A stretch of DNA of 64,000 nt from Oopsacas minuta (Eukaryota; Porifera; Hexactinellida; Lyssacinosida; Leucopsacidae). The notes under the pieces were generated by a model, which saw nothing but the letters and a program-made list of their open reading frames with translations, ran no database searches and was not told where the DNA came from. The stretch covers positions 62,001-126,000 of the forward strand of contig JAKMXF010000312.1 in NCBI GenBank assembly GCA_024704765.1, written 5' to 3'. A program made the position numbers and the translations under genes. This document shows, in pieces, positions 44,166 through 48,251 of this stretch. The stretch's first letter is position 1. The number at the start of each line of letters is the position of its first letter.

Positions 44166-45498
44166 TTTATATTGTTAAATCTAGGCAATCAATTTGAATC
44201 CTGATTCAGCACAGGGTTATAAATGGCGTGGAAGGGCTCATGCTATGCTAGGACACTGGGCAGAATCTGCTAAAGATTTACAGACAGCTCTCAAGCTAGA
44301 CTATGATGAAGATGTGAGTTATAATTTGTAATACATATACGGTATGGAAGTCCTAGCCGAGTATTCGCGTGCCTACAGGCGCGATTGAATGAAAAAATAT
44401 ACAGGAGATGCTGGTTATAAGAACCTATTGAGGCAGAGGAAGCAGCTTCCTCTCGCTATTTCGTGCGTAGCCTCATCGTAATCGCCATTATATTGAGGCA
44501 AATATCCCATCCTTGCCTCCTCGCTCTGGTATCTCTAGTTACCCGCAGAGAACATACCAGATATACGCACTATCTCTGGAAAACGGTTCTCATATATTCC
44601 TGTATACTATACCGGTTCTAAGCACATAAATTGCTACTCCCAAGGGTGTTCTTATAATATCCGCTGTACTGTATTCAGAATGTGTAATGTTATTAACACC
44701 TCTTAAGTGAATTATGTATAATTAGGCAAATGAATGGCTTAAAGAAATAAAGACTAAATCTGATAGAATAAGAGAGCATACTCAAAAGCAGGAGAGGAAG
44801 TCTAGAGAGAAGGAAACATATATGAGAAAGAAGAGAGTTAAGAGAGCAAAAAGACAATATGACGCGGTATTATTATTTATAATATTTATCATTTGTTTGA
44901 ATTCTGATAAATAACAACAAATAGCAACCATTGTCACATGCGGAATACACTCCCTGTATCCGAATAGAAAATGAGATACTTTCGATTTCAATTTTCACAT
45001 TCCTGGACAAACGCGAGTTTTCCCTAATAGGTGACAATATTTTGGACCATGAGGTCATTTTAGAGGATCGATTAGCGAAGAATCAATGAAGTTTATACAC
45101 GCCATTTTTAGGATAAGAAAGCTGAGGAAGAAAGAATGAAATCAATGCCATCTGGAGCGGGTGGTTACCCAAGTGGCATGGGTGGTGGCCCGCCAGGAGG
45201 AGGAGGAGGTATGCCACCTGGCATGAATGACATATTTAACGACCCAGAATTGATGGAACTTATGCAAGACAAAGAAGTGATGGAAGCTTTCCAAGATTGT
45301 GCCTCCGATCCTTCGAAACTTTCTAAATATGCCAACAATCCTAGAGTTATGAAAGCAATGCAAAAAATGCAAGAAAAAATAGGAGGCCTAGGGGGCATGG
45401 GGGGCATGGGAGCAGGTCCCACGGGGGGCATGGGGGCAGGTCCTATGGGGGGTATGGGTGCAGGTCCAAGCCCCATGAGTGATGACATGCCAGATTAG
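28627..45498 (+). CDS. ST13: ST13/Hip (Hsc70-interacting protein), with a 14.5-kb intron full of genes
   Basis: Six exons: 28627-28881, 29043-29168, 29508-29711, 44185-44313, 44726-44866, 45112-45498; 413 residues. The N-terminal Hip dimerisation region ([18 protein letters not shown]) is followed by an acidic linker, TPR repeats ([13 protein letters not shown], [36 protein letters not shown]), a basic helix ([16 protein letters not shown]), a GGMG-rich stretch and the C-terminal STI1/DP domain ([28 protein letters not shown]). Hip stabilises ADP-bound Hsc70 in the cytosol. Intron 3 (29712-44184) is phase 0 and the protein reads across it exactly as in other animals (IKDTTE then [10 protein letters not shown]), so the exons belong together. 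Start could also be the second methionine (MDATQV, 28639). Confidence 0.92.
29811..29824. promoter_or_regulatory. RFX X-box match
   Basis: GTAACCATGGAAAC satisfies the RFX consensus GTHNYYATRRNAAC at every position. It lies 100 bp into the giant ST13 intron. Pattern match only; occupancy unknown. Confidence 0.35.
30484..31266 (-). CDS. M6P-receptor-like membrane protein, diverged (ligand residues lost)
   Basis: Intronless, 260 residues. A signal peptide is followed by [15 protein letters not shown], a cysteine-bounded ectodomain (about 25-165), one membrane segment (about 170-192) and a cytosolic tail with [15 protein letters not shown], corresponding to the DG block of the family. The residues aligned with the ligand Gln (here CV), Arg, Glu and Tyr are all replaced, so mannose-6-phosphate binding by the usual mode is unlikely. 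GYQTI near the C-terminus is a YxxPhi sorting motif. It is head to head with the 31480 gene (213 bp between ATGs), its closest relative. Nested in the ST13 intron on the opposite strand. Confidence 0.78.
   Translation of the reverse strand: MFVFEFFLLYALFVCVYGGKEECKRLSSCKCQHSKGTVDLSNLEGLQFTAENGTKNFSYFPCKQSFDLPGCMKSDDNAICVTSGSGSYSMGTQKSVKFIVPNTEDYGTIMAQFQFTPQGEKPTKHSELYIKCQHGETATQFKFDGLQNNNVVLQLTTKQGCYIITAGIWGNWYILVGVIVLIIATFLILYSIATVCKYKQSVRGLKLINHTDHLRSVARLILDGFRTSLSCFPYMRQNIGVDGTSGYQTIYDAESNRNYD
31267..31479. promoter_or_regulatory. Short divergent promoter region
   Basis: 213 bp between the ATGs of two oppositely oriented paralogs, so both start sites must be served from here. It contains CTATAAATAC at about 31424, a TATA-like box about 56 bp before the + ATG. 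Confidence 0.5.
31480..32448 (+). CDS. M6P-receptor-like protein with Thr/Pro/Lys stalk and poly-Asn tail
   Basis: Intronless, 322 residues from ATG 31480 ([10 protein letters not shown], a good signal peptide); an upstream in-frame ATG at 31453 would spoil the signal. The ectodomain starts [16 protein letters not shown] as in its divergent neighbour. Ligand Gln (VCQ) and Arg ([10 protein letters not shown]) are kept; the Tyr position is not. A stalk of KPTT repeats (about residues 173-205), probably O-glycosylated, precedes the membrane span (about 220-242). The tail contains [17 protein letters not shown], the YxxPhi motif YHAL and a run of about twelve asparagines. The stalk and Asn run are absent from other members. 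Confidence 0.8.
32449..32719. other. Intergenic (inside ST13 intron), convergent 3' ends
   Basis: AT-rich, CAAA/CAACA simple repeats (about 32580-32615 and 32690-32715). No gene. Confidence 0.6.
32720..33973 (-). CDS. M6P-receptor-like protein, two exons
   Basis: The only family member here with an intron. Exon 1 is 33973-33792 (signal peptide, [17 protein letters not shown]) and exon 2 is 33293-32720, joined in phase 2 to give Y-K-YYPC, the family's YRYYPC block; 251 residues. The membrane segment (about 180-204) is followed by [20 protein letters not shown] and [16 protein letters not shown], matching the post-membrane block of the mannose-6-phosphate receptor. The ligand Gln is Leu (LCLKE) and the Arg region is altered, so the lectin site is probably dead. 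No YxxPhi at the end. The 498-bp intron contains no further gene. Confidence 0.8.
33974..34644. other. Intergenic inside ST13 intron
   Basis: No convincing gene; a plus-strand frame at 34285-34500 lacks signals. It contains CACCTCTCAGAGAGGTG-type palindrome (about 34194-34210). Confidence 0.55.
34645..35100 (+). CDS. Hypothetical membrane protein nested in the ST13 intron
   Basis: 151 residues from ATG 34645 ([10 protein letters not shown]). Two long hydrophobic stretches (about residues 10-48 and 66-118) could each form two spans. The C-terminus is polar with ...[13 protein letters not shown]. No relation to the M6P-receptor-like neighbours or an obvious match to the 4TM cluster, although length and lack of introns are similar. 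It may be a genuine small gene or a long chance frame; hydrophobic composition over 150 codons without a stop in AT-rich DNA favours a gene. Confidence 0.45.
   Translation: MLIFSHLQEPIQILLILFLAYLITWIICLLITILFVCTLSAILIITLLRGREYSHILRVHNTSLHFLFHICLVPLYSMLGVPLAIFYVILATILNFGLLFWTLTWMLYSKILTLFFETKTNIVSYKSFERANSAKSDECYQLKQLVLKKHI
35101..35956. other. Intergenic inside ST13 intron, with a TIR element
   Basis: Contains the 152-bp inverted-repeat element at 35350-35501. The remainder shows no gene; TTCACACCT occurs at 35838. Confidence 0.6.
35350..35501. mobile_element. MITE-like element with 42-bp terminal inverted repeats
   Basis: Left arm 35350-35391 (CTAGCTTATCCATGGTTCAG...) and right arm 35459-35501 are complementary except for two mismatches and one single-base indel. 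The 67-bp centre has its own hairpin (TTCTATCA / TGATAGAA). No coding capacity, so a non-autonomous DNA transposon is likely. A clear target-site duplication is not seen. Confidence 0.7.
35967..36049 (+). promoter_or_regulatory. Shared M6P-receptor-like promoter, copy 1
   Basis: About 83 bp almost identical before five genes: GTTCTAAATATAGAAC inverted repeat, E-box CACGTG (35984-35989), GGGTATTGAGTATCC, then a TATATATTG box about 30 bp before the ATG. Confidence 0.75.
36050..36805 (+). CDS. M6P-receptor-like lectin receptor, canonical
   Basis: Intronless, 251 residues: signal peptide (1-18), MRH-like lectin domain (about 25-155), Gly-rich linker, membrane span (about 171-198), post-membrane block [19 protein letters not shown] and C-terminal YSKV. 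This is the layout of the cation-dependent mannose-6-phosphate receptor (family knowledge). Its four ligand contacts have counterparts here: Gln in ALCQ, Arg eight residues before Cys ([10 protein letters not shown]), Glu in DYEE and Tyr ten residues before the last Cys ([12 protein letters not shown]). Predicted role is binding of phosphomannosyl or related glycans in the Golgi/endosome system; inferred. Its mirror partner is the gene at 39237. Confidence 0.85.
   Translation: MNYLGIILTVCLLNTVFTQEVKKVGDCVWATSDLTLDLRDFGFLEYDNPSGVATYRYYPCTINADWDPDNCAIRNKPALCQENYEAVTYIVGKQETASVKIVSKDTFELTYTDGNDGRKGVVTLSCFQNSDEFKFDYEEYPTYFFSMSVENACKSEGYPGGSTGGDDGGFALFIILVLASIFAVTTYIVGGMLFMYLHKKERGIGLIPNLAFWKDSPFLFRDGFLFTFSFIPQVREYMKDHIKEDYSKVPS
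36806..37144. other. Intergenic between two duplicated genes, with promoter copy 2
   Basis: The right end (about 37062-37144) repeats the shared promoter, with CACGTG at 37079-37084. The left part is the 3' flank with a TTAACACCT word. The whole interval is mirrored at 38886-39236. Confidence 0.75.
37145..37900 (+). CDS. M6P-receptor-like lectin receptor, canonical
   Basis: Intronless, 251 residues. The ligand quartet is clear: Gln81 (ALCQ), Arg117 ([10 protein letters not shown]), Glu137/138 (VREE) and Tyr144 ([11 protein letters not shown]). Cysteines at 27, 60, 71, 80, 125 and 154 allow three disulfides, as in an MRH domain. The LIGRLNQ segment parallels VVGRLNE of the mammalian receptor. 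Membrane span about 171-198; tail ends GYSKVPS. It is almost identical to the reverse-strand gene 38130-38885, differing mainly around the Glu loop. Confidence 0.86.
   Translation: MNYFGIILTVCLLNTVFTQEVKKVGDCVWATSDLTLDLRGIDFVQDFDDNNPATYRYYPCKIESNWDDTECTVSKQTALCQEYHGSKYLIGRLNQVSVKLIKENTFELKYSGGSKSRTGTVTLTCFQNSDSFAFVREESDPFRYYFSMSVSTACKNGVPGGSTGGDDGGFALFIILVLVSIFAVTTYIVGGMLFMYLHKKERGIGLIPNLAFWKDSPFLFRDGFLFTFSFIPQVREYMKDHIKEGYSKVPS
37901..38129. other. Centre of the inverted duplication
   Basis: About 140 bp of unique spacer (37945-38085), with CACCATGGC and GGTCTGAC/AGGTCTCC words, separates the two arms. No gene. Confidence 0.7.
38130..38885 (-). CDS. M6P-receptor-like lectin receptor, canonical
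   Basis: Intronless, 251 residues, near-identical to the gene at 37145-37900. Full ligand quartet kept (Gln81, Arg117, Glu137/138, Tyr in [13 protein letters not shown]); tail with YSKV. Differences cluster at Tyr83-Lys87 and Glu138-Arg143, that is, around the presumed binding pocket, while the membrane and tail parts are almost unchanged. Its promoter copy has lost the E-box (CACGTG replaced by CACAAG, 38946-38951), so expression may differ. Confidence 0.86.
   Translation of the reverse strand: MNYFGIILTVCLLNTVFTQEVKKVGDCVWATSDLTLDLRGIDFVQDFDDNNPATYRYYPCKIESNWDDTECTVSKQTALCQEYGGSNYLIGRLNQVSVNLIKENTFELIYSGGSNSRTGTVTLTCFQNSDSFAFVREENYPINYYFSMSVSTACKNGVPGGSTGGDDGGFVLFIILVLASIFAVTTYIVGGMLFMYLHKKERGIGLIPNLAFWKDSPFLFRDGFLFTFSFIPQVREYMKDHIKEDYSKVPS
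38886..38972 (-). promoter_or_regulatory. Shared M6P-receptor-like promoter, copy 3 (E-box lost)
   Basis: Same block as the other four copies, but the E-box reads CACAAG on the gene strand. The flanking GTTCTA...TAGAAC inverted repeat and the TATATATTG box are intact. The rest of the 351-bp gap to 39236 is 3' flank of the next gene. Confidence 0.7.
39237..39995 (-). CDS. M6P-receptor-like lectin receptor, canonical
   Basis: Intronless, 252 residues. Mirror partner of the 36050 gene (shared RDFGFLEYD and ENACKS). Ligand quartet present: [20 protein letters not shown] and Tyr ten before the last Cys. The lectin domain differs from its partner at many positions between residues 45 and 125, whereas signal peptide, span and tail (YSKV) are nearly identical. 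That pattern fits conversion at the ends plus divergence in the ligand domain. Confidence 0.86.
   Translation of the reverse strand: MNYFGIILTVCLLNTVFTQEVKKVGDCVWATSDLTLDLRDFGFLEYDDDFSQATYRYYPCKINSDWSQYGCTADNKPALCQKNHQDGSIYIVGKLNTVSVKSLTKDTFELSYEGGFSGREGKVTLSCFQNSDEFKFDYEVYPTYFFSMSVENACKSGGIPGGSTGGDDGGFALFIILVLASIFAVTTYIVGGMLFMYLHKKERGIGLIPNLAFWKDSPFLFRDGFLFTFSFIPQVREYMKDHIKEDYSKVPS
39996..40083 (-). promoter_or_regulatory. Shared M6P-receptor-like promoter, copy 4
   Basis: E-box CACGTG at 40056-40061, GTTCTA...TAGAAC inverted repeat adjacent, TATATATTG box near the ATG. The rest of the gap to 40288 has no gene. Confidence 0.75.
40289..40798 (-). CDS. M6P-receptor-like lectin without membrane anchor (secreted form or truncated gene)
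   Basis: 169 residues. Signal peptide and complete lectin domain with the full ligand quartet ([32 protein letters not shown]). After Cys153 the sequence leaves the family and stops after 16 unrelated residues, with no membrane span. The downstream DNA has no trace of the missing tail exon, so a larger deletion rather than a point mutation removed it. The promoter is intact. A soluble lectin is possible; a dying copy is the alternative. Confidence 0.75.
   Translation of the reverse strand: MNYFGIILTVCLLNTVFTQEVKKVRDCVWATSDLTLDLTDLYFFEYFNHNNPGTFRYYPCKVYSNWDPSVCTIGNNPALCQKYQGPTHLIGNQSQLVVTLVKPYTFELMYFGGNNNRKGIVTITCFQDDDVFYFDYEVFPIYHFSMSVKTACKTYGRVGEYQTDSRKEL
40799..40885 (-). promoter_or_regulatory. 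Shared M6P-receptor-like promoter, copy 5
   Basis: E-box CACGTG at 40859-40864 with the same flanking blocks as the other four copies. To its right (to 41150) lies unannotated sequence with an AGGTGTTAA word. Confidence 0.75.
41151..41237 (+). promoter_or_regulatory. Second shared promoter type, copy 1
   Basis: TCACATGGCTGTAACACAATC...GAGTATGCTTCAGTTAATATATA is repeated with few changes at 43081-43166 before the 43167 gene. It ends in a TATATA stretch about 30 bp before the ATG. Confidence 0.7.
41238..41753 (+). CDS. M6P-receptor-like lectin without membrane anchor, second subtype
   Basis: 171 residues from ATG 41238 (MYCIILIL), matching the start of the 43167 gene; an in-frame ATG at 41184 lies in the promoter repeat. 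The ectodomain has YRYYPCG, TTCQY (Gln), [10 protein letters not shown] (Arg), GEYP (Glu) and Tyr ten before the last Cys ([12 protein letters not shown]). It then stops after PNISPLF, exactly where the full-length paralog goes on into its linker and span. Likely secreted if expressed. It is the second member of the array truncated at the same domain border. Confidence 0.75.
   Translation: MYCIILILILVPLANGANYNCSSQTPCSCNLKGVGNMNLTGVKFHNNQTYVESFGFDGFRYRYYPCGAGGPWGNGDCKKGDTTCQYTGDEGYFSLGTAVRYVISQAVSDKHMPYVSFSYYGGTKGRASTVEIICDPASSVDKLQFMGEYPTHAYNFKLNTVKFCPNISPLF
41843..42625 (-). CDS. M6P-receptor-like lectin receptor, second subtype
   Basis: Intronless, 260 residues. Signal peptide (1-19), [25 protein letters not shown] (Gln), [11 protein letters not shown] (Arg), SESP (Glu), [12 protein letters not shown] (Tyr). 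Membrane span about 177-203; then [12 protein letters not shown] and [23 protein letters not shown]-terminus EDYEKMPS with YEKM as a YxxPhi motif. Convergent with the 41238 gene (89 bp between stops). Confidence 0.85.
   Translation of the reverse strand: MFGIFQIIVLLLIAAQSYASNENCTLESACTCNLKSAGLLNLAGSGGGLDYIEITSGVYTYRYYPCGVKADWGGVCTIENHPAVCQQTRDGEYYVLGKSNSYEITRAVAKGDNTYFDFLFQDGTSDFINGRRNATVRVMCDIRGSHELKFISESPIINYNFVFMTPKACLYKQPDAPIGNILFIVLMVTLPVGLILYLGIGVGIMACKGERRLGLIPNIGFWIIAPFLFFDGFLFVFSCIPFVRKYLKKTIEEDYEKMPS
42626..43080. other. Intergenic inside ST13 intron
   Basis: Divergent spacer between the 42625 (-) and 43167 (+) genes. No coding features; TTAACACCT at about 42916. Confidence 0.6.
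43081..43166 (+). promoter_or_regulatory. Second shared promoter type, copy 2
   Basis: Near-copy of 41151-41237 directly before the 43167 gene, including the AATATATAAACT box. Confidence 0.7.
43167..43943 (+). CDS. M6P-receptor-like lectin receptor, second subtype, full length
   Basis: Intronless, 258 residues. Signal peptide [39 protein letters not shown] (Gln), [10 protein letters not shown] (Arg), GEFT (Glu), [12 protein letters not shown] (Tyr). A Ser/Gly-rich linker precedes the span (about 182-208). [22 protein letters not shown] closely tracks the mammalian receptor block around PHLAFWQD. The tail ends KSYSQLK, where YSQL is a YxxPhi signal. It is the full-length relative of the truncated 41238 gene. 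Confidence 0.86.
   Translation: MYCIILMLILVPLANSANVNCSTETACSCDLKGVGIMSLHGKRFNKESYVETLGSDKNTYRYYPCGVDKNWEGGCTTASTICQYSAADGLYHSIGETNTFQVIEAVGDGDKPYIKFMYTGGTDDRESNVKIICEPKSTQDTLVFLGEFTTKTYDIEMTTAKICPNANPTPSGGGGGPDIPALFILVLLVLFLATITYIVVGVLLMVFWKGARGLEVIPNLSFWKDFPFLFKDGVLFSFAYIPAARSRIGGEKSYSQLK
43944..44184. repeat. 3' end of ST13 intron 3 with CAAA/CAA microsatellite
   Basis: (CAAA)n followed by (CAA)n at about 44111-44166, ending 20 bp before the acceptor of ST13 exon 4. Confidence 0.8.
44314..44725 (+). other. ST13 intron with dispersed repeat copy
   Basis: The segment at about 44540-44656 matches 19800-19914, ending in the hairpin element (44614-44656, TTGCTACTC core, TGTTCTTATAA end). No coding content. 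Confidence 0.6.
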
Positions 45499-45865
45499 TT
45501 GGACAATTCTTTGGTGATAATTTGAACGTTATTAGAGTTGTATTAGATAGCAGTAGTATGTTCGTTAACATATTTCCTATTAGTTATTGATGTCTTTTGT
45601 TATGAAGTTTTCAAAGGGTGTGAAGTGGTAGACACTCGTTCATACATTTACAAGAATCTTATCAGGGGGTTATCTAGGTGCTTAGGGGTGTCATGAAGGT
45701 CACGAACTGGCATTATCCATAGTATTCTTTATTGAAAAGCGTCTTATTAACAACCGTAAAATATTCAAATTGGTTTATAATGTGTCGCAAGCCACAAATA
45801 CAATAAATATGCATTTACGTTAAATGTATAGAATATTGAATTATTAAATAATTGAGTGTTTTAAG
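45499..45865. other. Intergenic, ST13 to FAM20
   Basis: AT-rich; 3' UTR of ST13 and promoter of FAM20. A TGTGTCGC word at about 45781 is the only dispersed motif. Confidence 0.6.
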
Positions 45866-47470
45866 ATGAAAACTAAGCTTCGCGTAGTTTTGTTTTGTAG
45901 TTTGATTCTGTTATTATTTATCCTAACAACGCTGCGTGCCTTATGGAATGCAAAGTATTCAGATATACCTCTCATCTCTGAACCTTTCAAATTTCAAAAT
46001 ATTTTTCTAGAATCTGATGAGGTTTTAGGTAACTTTTCTGATGTGTGAATTATGTAACTGTTGTATAATAATATATTTTATAGGTGTTACAGCATTATGG
46101 GAGACATGGGACCAATGGGTGCAAACAGATGGTACCTTATACACCTTGGAGCAGTCCAATTCCCATACAATGTCCTCACTAATAAAATTACTAGCAAAAT
46201 CAGAGATTATAAGTGCTAGTCCTGCTGTTGGTGGATCTCAGCTGAAGATTTCATTGGTCCTCCAAGGAGGACAGAAGGCCGTGTTTAGACCAATGAGATA
46301 CGACAGAGACTTCGTAATAGAGGAGAGAGGAAATAAAGGAGCAGATAGGCATAATGGAGAGATAGCTGCATTCCATTTGGCTAGGATACTAGGTTGTTGT
46401 GCTAGTGTATATTAGCCTCCACTGGGGAAACCCTCTAATCTGATTGTGCGATACATTCGTCACCTTTTATTAAGATACATACATACTACCAAATTTGAAA
46501 TTAACCAAACAAACTTGACAAATATTTTAGGAATAACAAGAGTACCTCCAGTAGTCGGGAAGAGATTAAACTTAGAAGAATTACTACACAAATCTGATAG
46601 ATCTCTATCTGATACAATATACAGAAATCCTCGTACTTCTAATATGTGTCTGTATGGTGTATGCTATTACTGTAGTAAAGACGATCCAGTATGTGCTAAT
46701 GGTAAGTTAGAATGGTGTTTCCTTTGTGTGATATTAACACCTGACTCAGAAGTAGATAAGTACGGTTTAAGCAATTAAATGGAGTGACAGGAGCGCCGAA
46801 ATATGCTACCTCGTTCCCCCTTTAGTGGAGGTTACACTGTCACAAATTATCCACTTTAATGTGTGATGTGTCGTTAGGGAATATTCTAGAAGGATCTCTG
46901 TCACTCTGGATTCCTGACAGATACACAATTATGAAATTCAAGAACCCTTGTTGGAACAAGGACTGTAGGAGAGAACTGTTACGTGGCCCTCTGTTCTATA
47001 CTGGACCTGCACTATTGGACCTCATTGATATAGCAGTGTTTGATTTTCTGATCGGAAATATGGATAGACACCAGTGAGTTTGTTTGTTTGTTTGTTTGTT
47101 TGTTGTTTATCGGGGTGATGATTATAGTTTTGAGATGTTTTCACAAAATTCCGAATCAAATCGTATTCTCCTTCTTGACAACGGAAAGAGTTTTGGGAAT
47201 CCCTTCAGGGACGATTTTATCCTTCTAAAACCACTTCAACAACTTTGCATGATTCGTAACTCAACATACCAAACGCTCCTAACAGTTTCCAGGAAACCTA
47301 GTCTCACAATCCGCTTAACAAACTCTTTGTTAACAGACCCAATTAGCCCTGTATTAAATGAGGAACATTTATCAGCTATAGACAGAAGACTAGGGTCTGC
47401 TTTAGATATCATAGAACAATGTATTAGTAACCATGGTAACAGTGTATTAGAGGATAGAGGATATATTTAG
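45866..47470 (+). CDS. FAM20: FAM20-family secretory-pathway kinase, FAM20B-like
   Basis: Five exons (45866-46028, 46084-46392, 46531-46701, 46878-47073, 47128-47470) encode 393 residues. An N-terminal hydrophobic anchor (about 8-27) fits a type II Golgi protein. Kinase signatures: KAVFRPMRYDRD (nucleotide-binding Lys), ADRHNGEIAAFHLARILG, RVPPVVGKRLN, CYYCSKDDPVCANG, LEGSLSLWIPD, GNMDRHHFEMF (catalytic Asp) and LLLDNGKSFGNP (metal-binding Asp). FAM20C phosphorylates secreted proteins; FAM20B phosphorylates xylose in proteoglycan linkers. CYYC.K..PVCA.G, DNxKSFGNP and DPISPVL resemble FAM20B more than FAM20C, while GNMDRHH is FAM20C-like. Substrate therefore unresolved. Confidence 0.92.
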
Positions 47471-47688
47471 TATAGCAATTATTGAATATTATGTGTATAT
47501 TATATTTTAAGAAATTACGAGTTCCTTTGGGTGCTTATTGGGACTTATTTCATACCTATTAGGGGATTATTCATATTTTCACACCTTTGAGTACAAAGTC
47601 TCAAAAGTTACTGAACTGTTTGCCCTCTTTGGTTACCAAATTGGCAATAAGATATGTGCTTAATGATGGTATAAATCTAAAAATAGAT

Positions 47689-48079
47689 ATGTGTTCCAAT
47701 CCTACAGCTGAACAGAACATAGAAATTCTACAAGCTCAAATAGCTGAGGCTTCTAGTGAAGATTCTGATTTAGAGACTGAAGAGACATTAGCTCGTTAGT
47801 TGTTGTTGTTTATCTTTATTTCTGGCTTTATTTACGTTTGTTTACTCTTCAGATCCTGTCTTCCCACGGACCAATCTTCCAGCTTCTAACGATACAATAT
47901 CAAGCACCATGAGTGGGACAAGTAACCTCGGAGGCGACAACTTGCCCCGTGCAAATACCTCACCTCCTGAACAAAAATTTGTTGTAAACAAACAGAGAAT
48001 TTGTTTACTTTTGTTTACACATTCTATTGTGTTGCTCCTGGGGTTGTATATAGGAAGAAGGATACAGCGTTTATTTTGA
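47689..48079 (+). CDS. BNIP3: BNIP3/NIX-like tail-anchored mitochondrial protein
   Basis: Two exons (47689-47794, 47853-48079) give 110 residues. The C-terminus has a membrane segment FTHSIVLLLGLYIGRR followed by a few residues, matching the BNIP3/NIX transmembrane helix (SH...A...G...G then RR). The membrane His, both distal glycines and the IYIGRR-type end are kept; the first small residue is Val. NIEILQAQIAEASS resembles the BNIP3 N-terminal MEKILLDAQ region. BNIP3 proteins act in mitophagy and cell death. No WxxL LIR motif is present, and an N-terminal exon could be missing; the frame is open upstream but without an ATG. Moderately sure. Confidence 0.58.
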
Positions 48080-48251
48080 ATTATTTGTTTGTTTGATTCT
48101 TGTAATTAATCACTTTGTGTATACATATATCTCCCTCAACCAATCAATTTACAATCTCAGATAGGTGTTAGAAACCATTTTCCACCCTTAGATTATCATA
48201 TGGCTTCAGAACAATCCATAAACTTTTGTTAATCTAATATTAGTACTGTTG

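Larger units (their letters stand above)
29712..44184 (+). other. Giant ST13 intron 3 hosting a nested gene array
   Basis: 14,473 bp, GTAATT...CTAG, against 51-412 bp for other introns of ST13 and its neighbours. It holds eleven M6P-receptor-like genes or copies on both strands and one further membrane-protein gene. 29712-30483 itself has no gene; it contains an X-box match GTAACCATGGAAAC at 29811-29824. The intron ends in a CAAA/CAA microsatellite at about 44111-44166. Confidence 0.88.

Noticed and set aside
47427-47441. Perfect X-box-like palindrome in FAM20
   Set aside because: GTAACCATGGTAAC is in coding sequence (SNHGNS), so coding constraint or chance suffices.
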